A stretch of 64,000 bases of DNA, from the NCBI RefSeq assembly GCF_010093045.1, contig NZ_CP048115.1:3348001-3412000 (forward strand). The letters run 5' to 3'. Shown piece by piece: positions 63,791 through 64,000 of this stretch; within the stretch, counting starts at the first letter, position 1, and each line of letters opens with the position of its first letter. The stretch comes from Mucilaginibacter sp. 14171R-50. Its GTDB lineage: Bacteria; Bacteroidota; Bacteroidia; Sphingobacteriales; Sphingobacteriaceae. The position numbers and the translations under genes are program-made. The notes beneath the pieces were generated by a model. It had not been told where the DNA came from. It searched no databases and was given only the letters and a program-made list of their open reading frames with translations.

Positions 63791-63809
63791 GGCCGGCTAA
63801 CAACCGGCC
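63791..63809 (+). terminator. Possible terminator hairpin after the small lipoprotein
   Basis: GGCCGG at 63791-63796 pairs with CCGGCC at 63804-63809 (6 bp, all GC, 7-base loop). There is no proper T run, so the call is weak. The gap 63686-63935 otherwise holds only the palindrome ACGGTATACCGT at 63733-63744. Confidence 0.4.
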
Positions 63810-63935
63810 GATTTACTTCTAATAGCTTCTTTCATGAACGATTGGTGGATAACCGATATCAATTTGTTTAACCGGTACGAAATATTTTTTTATCTTTAGG
63901 CAACCCTATGATAACTGCCAATTGCTAAATCATAT

Positions 63936-64000
63936 ATGCTTCTCAAACGTGCTTTATTAATTATTTTTTGTTGCTGTTATTTGATCAGCCATGTATGCGC
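63936..64000 (+). CDS. Start of an exported protein (3' end outside window)
   Basis: An open frame from ATG at 63936 to the window edge encodes about 21 residues that read as a signal peptide: MLLKRA, then a hydrophobic core with LLIIFCCCYLI and SHVCA near the cleavage region. TATCTTTA at 63891-63898 resembles the Bacteroidota -7 element. The product cannot be identified from this fragment. Confidence 0.45.
   Translation, partial: MLLKRALLIIFCCCYLISHVC

Noticed and set aside
1..64000. Mobile elements, prophage or CRISPR array
   Set aside because: No transposase, integrase, terminal repeats or regularly spaced repeats were seen; gene content and composition look like chromosomal core and accessory metabolism.

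Overview
The window is a piece of a chromosome from a Bacteroidota bacterium, most likely a Sphingobacteriaceae member of the Mucilaginibacter/Pedobacter type. This rests on two SusC/SusD pairs, SusE-like lipoproteins, GH97 and DUF5107 proteins, lipoproteins with a Cys-Lys-Lys start, and weak Shine-Dalgarno signals. The genus is inferred; no rRNA or tRNA gene was seen. Nothing looks like phage, an insertion sequence or a CRISPR array.

Layout: (1) 1-939, the 3' end of the error-prone polymerase dnaE2. (2) 1283-18742, an alpha-glucan utilisation locus: a LacI-type regulator, a control region with two perfect 16-18 bp palindromes, susC-susD-susE, a strong terminator, then amylase / beta-phosphoglucomutase / maltose phosphorylase / amylase / SLC45-like sugar transporter / lipoprotein amylase. 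Together these bind starch-like glucans, cut them, import the products and split maltose by phosphorolysis. (3) 19372-35995, a second Sus-like locus: susC2-susD2, two DUF5000-ending lipoproteins, a convergent AraC-type regulator, then galM / GH97 / sugar MFS transporter / DUF5107-TPR protein. A 17 bp block followed by a second TTATCCAT copy, with 21 bp between repeats, lies before both susC2 and galM and is the likely AraC operator.

(4) 36049-42223, stress and repair genes: AlkB-like dioxygenase, Ku, a DUF202 operon, manganese catalase and several small unknown proteins. (5) 42288-54707, a glycogen-to-trehalose and osmotic block: glgX-treZ-treY/malQ on the minus strand, joined by 8 bp overlaps. 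TreY and MalQ are fused in one 1315-residue protein. A PAS histidine kinase lies downstream. A receiver-domain protein, a GH15 enzyme and an MscS channel run the other way. (6) 54735-58311, small lipoproteins and hydrophilic proteins, a formaldehyde-dehydrogenase-like zinc enzyme and two small membrane proteins. (7) 58323-62391, a three-gene minus-strand operon: an unrecognised 736-residue protein, a zinc dehydrogenase and an SDR, with inverted repeats upstream. (8) 63027-64000, a small membrane protein, a small lipoprotein and the start of another exported protein.

Strongest leads for new biology: the two regulator/operator sets in the polysaccharide loci, the TreY-MalQ fusion with its order, and the uncharacterised 736-residue protein with its two dehydrogenases.
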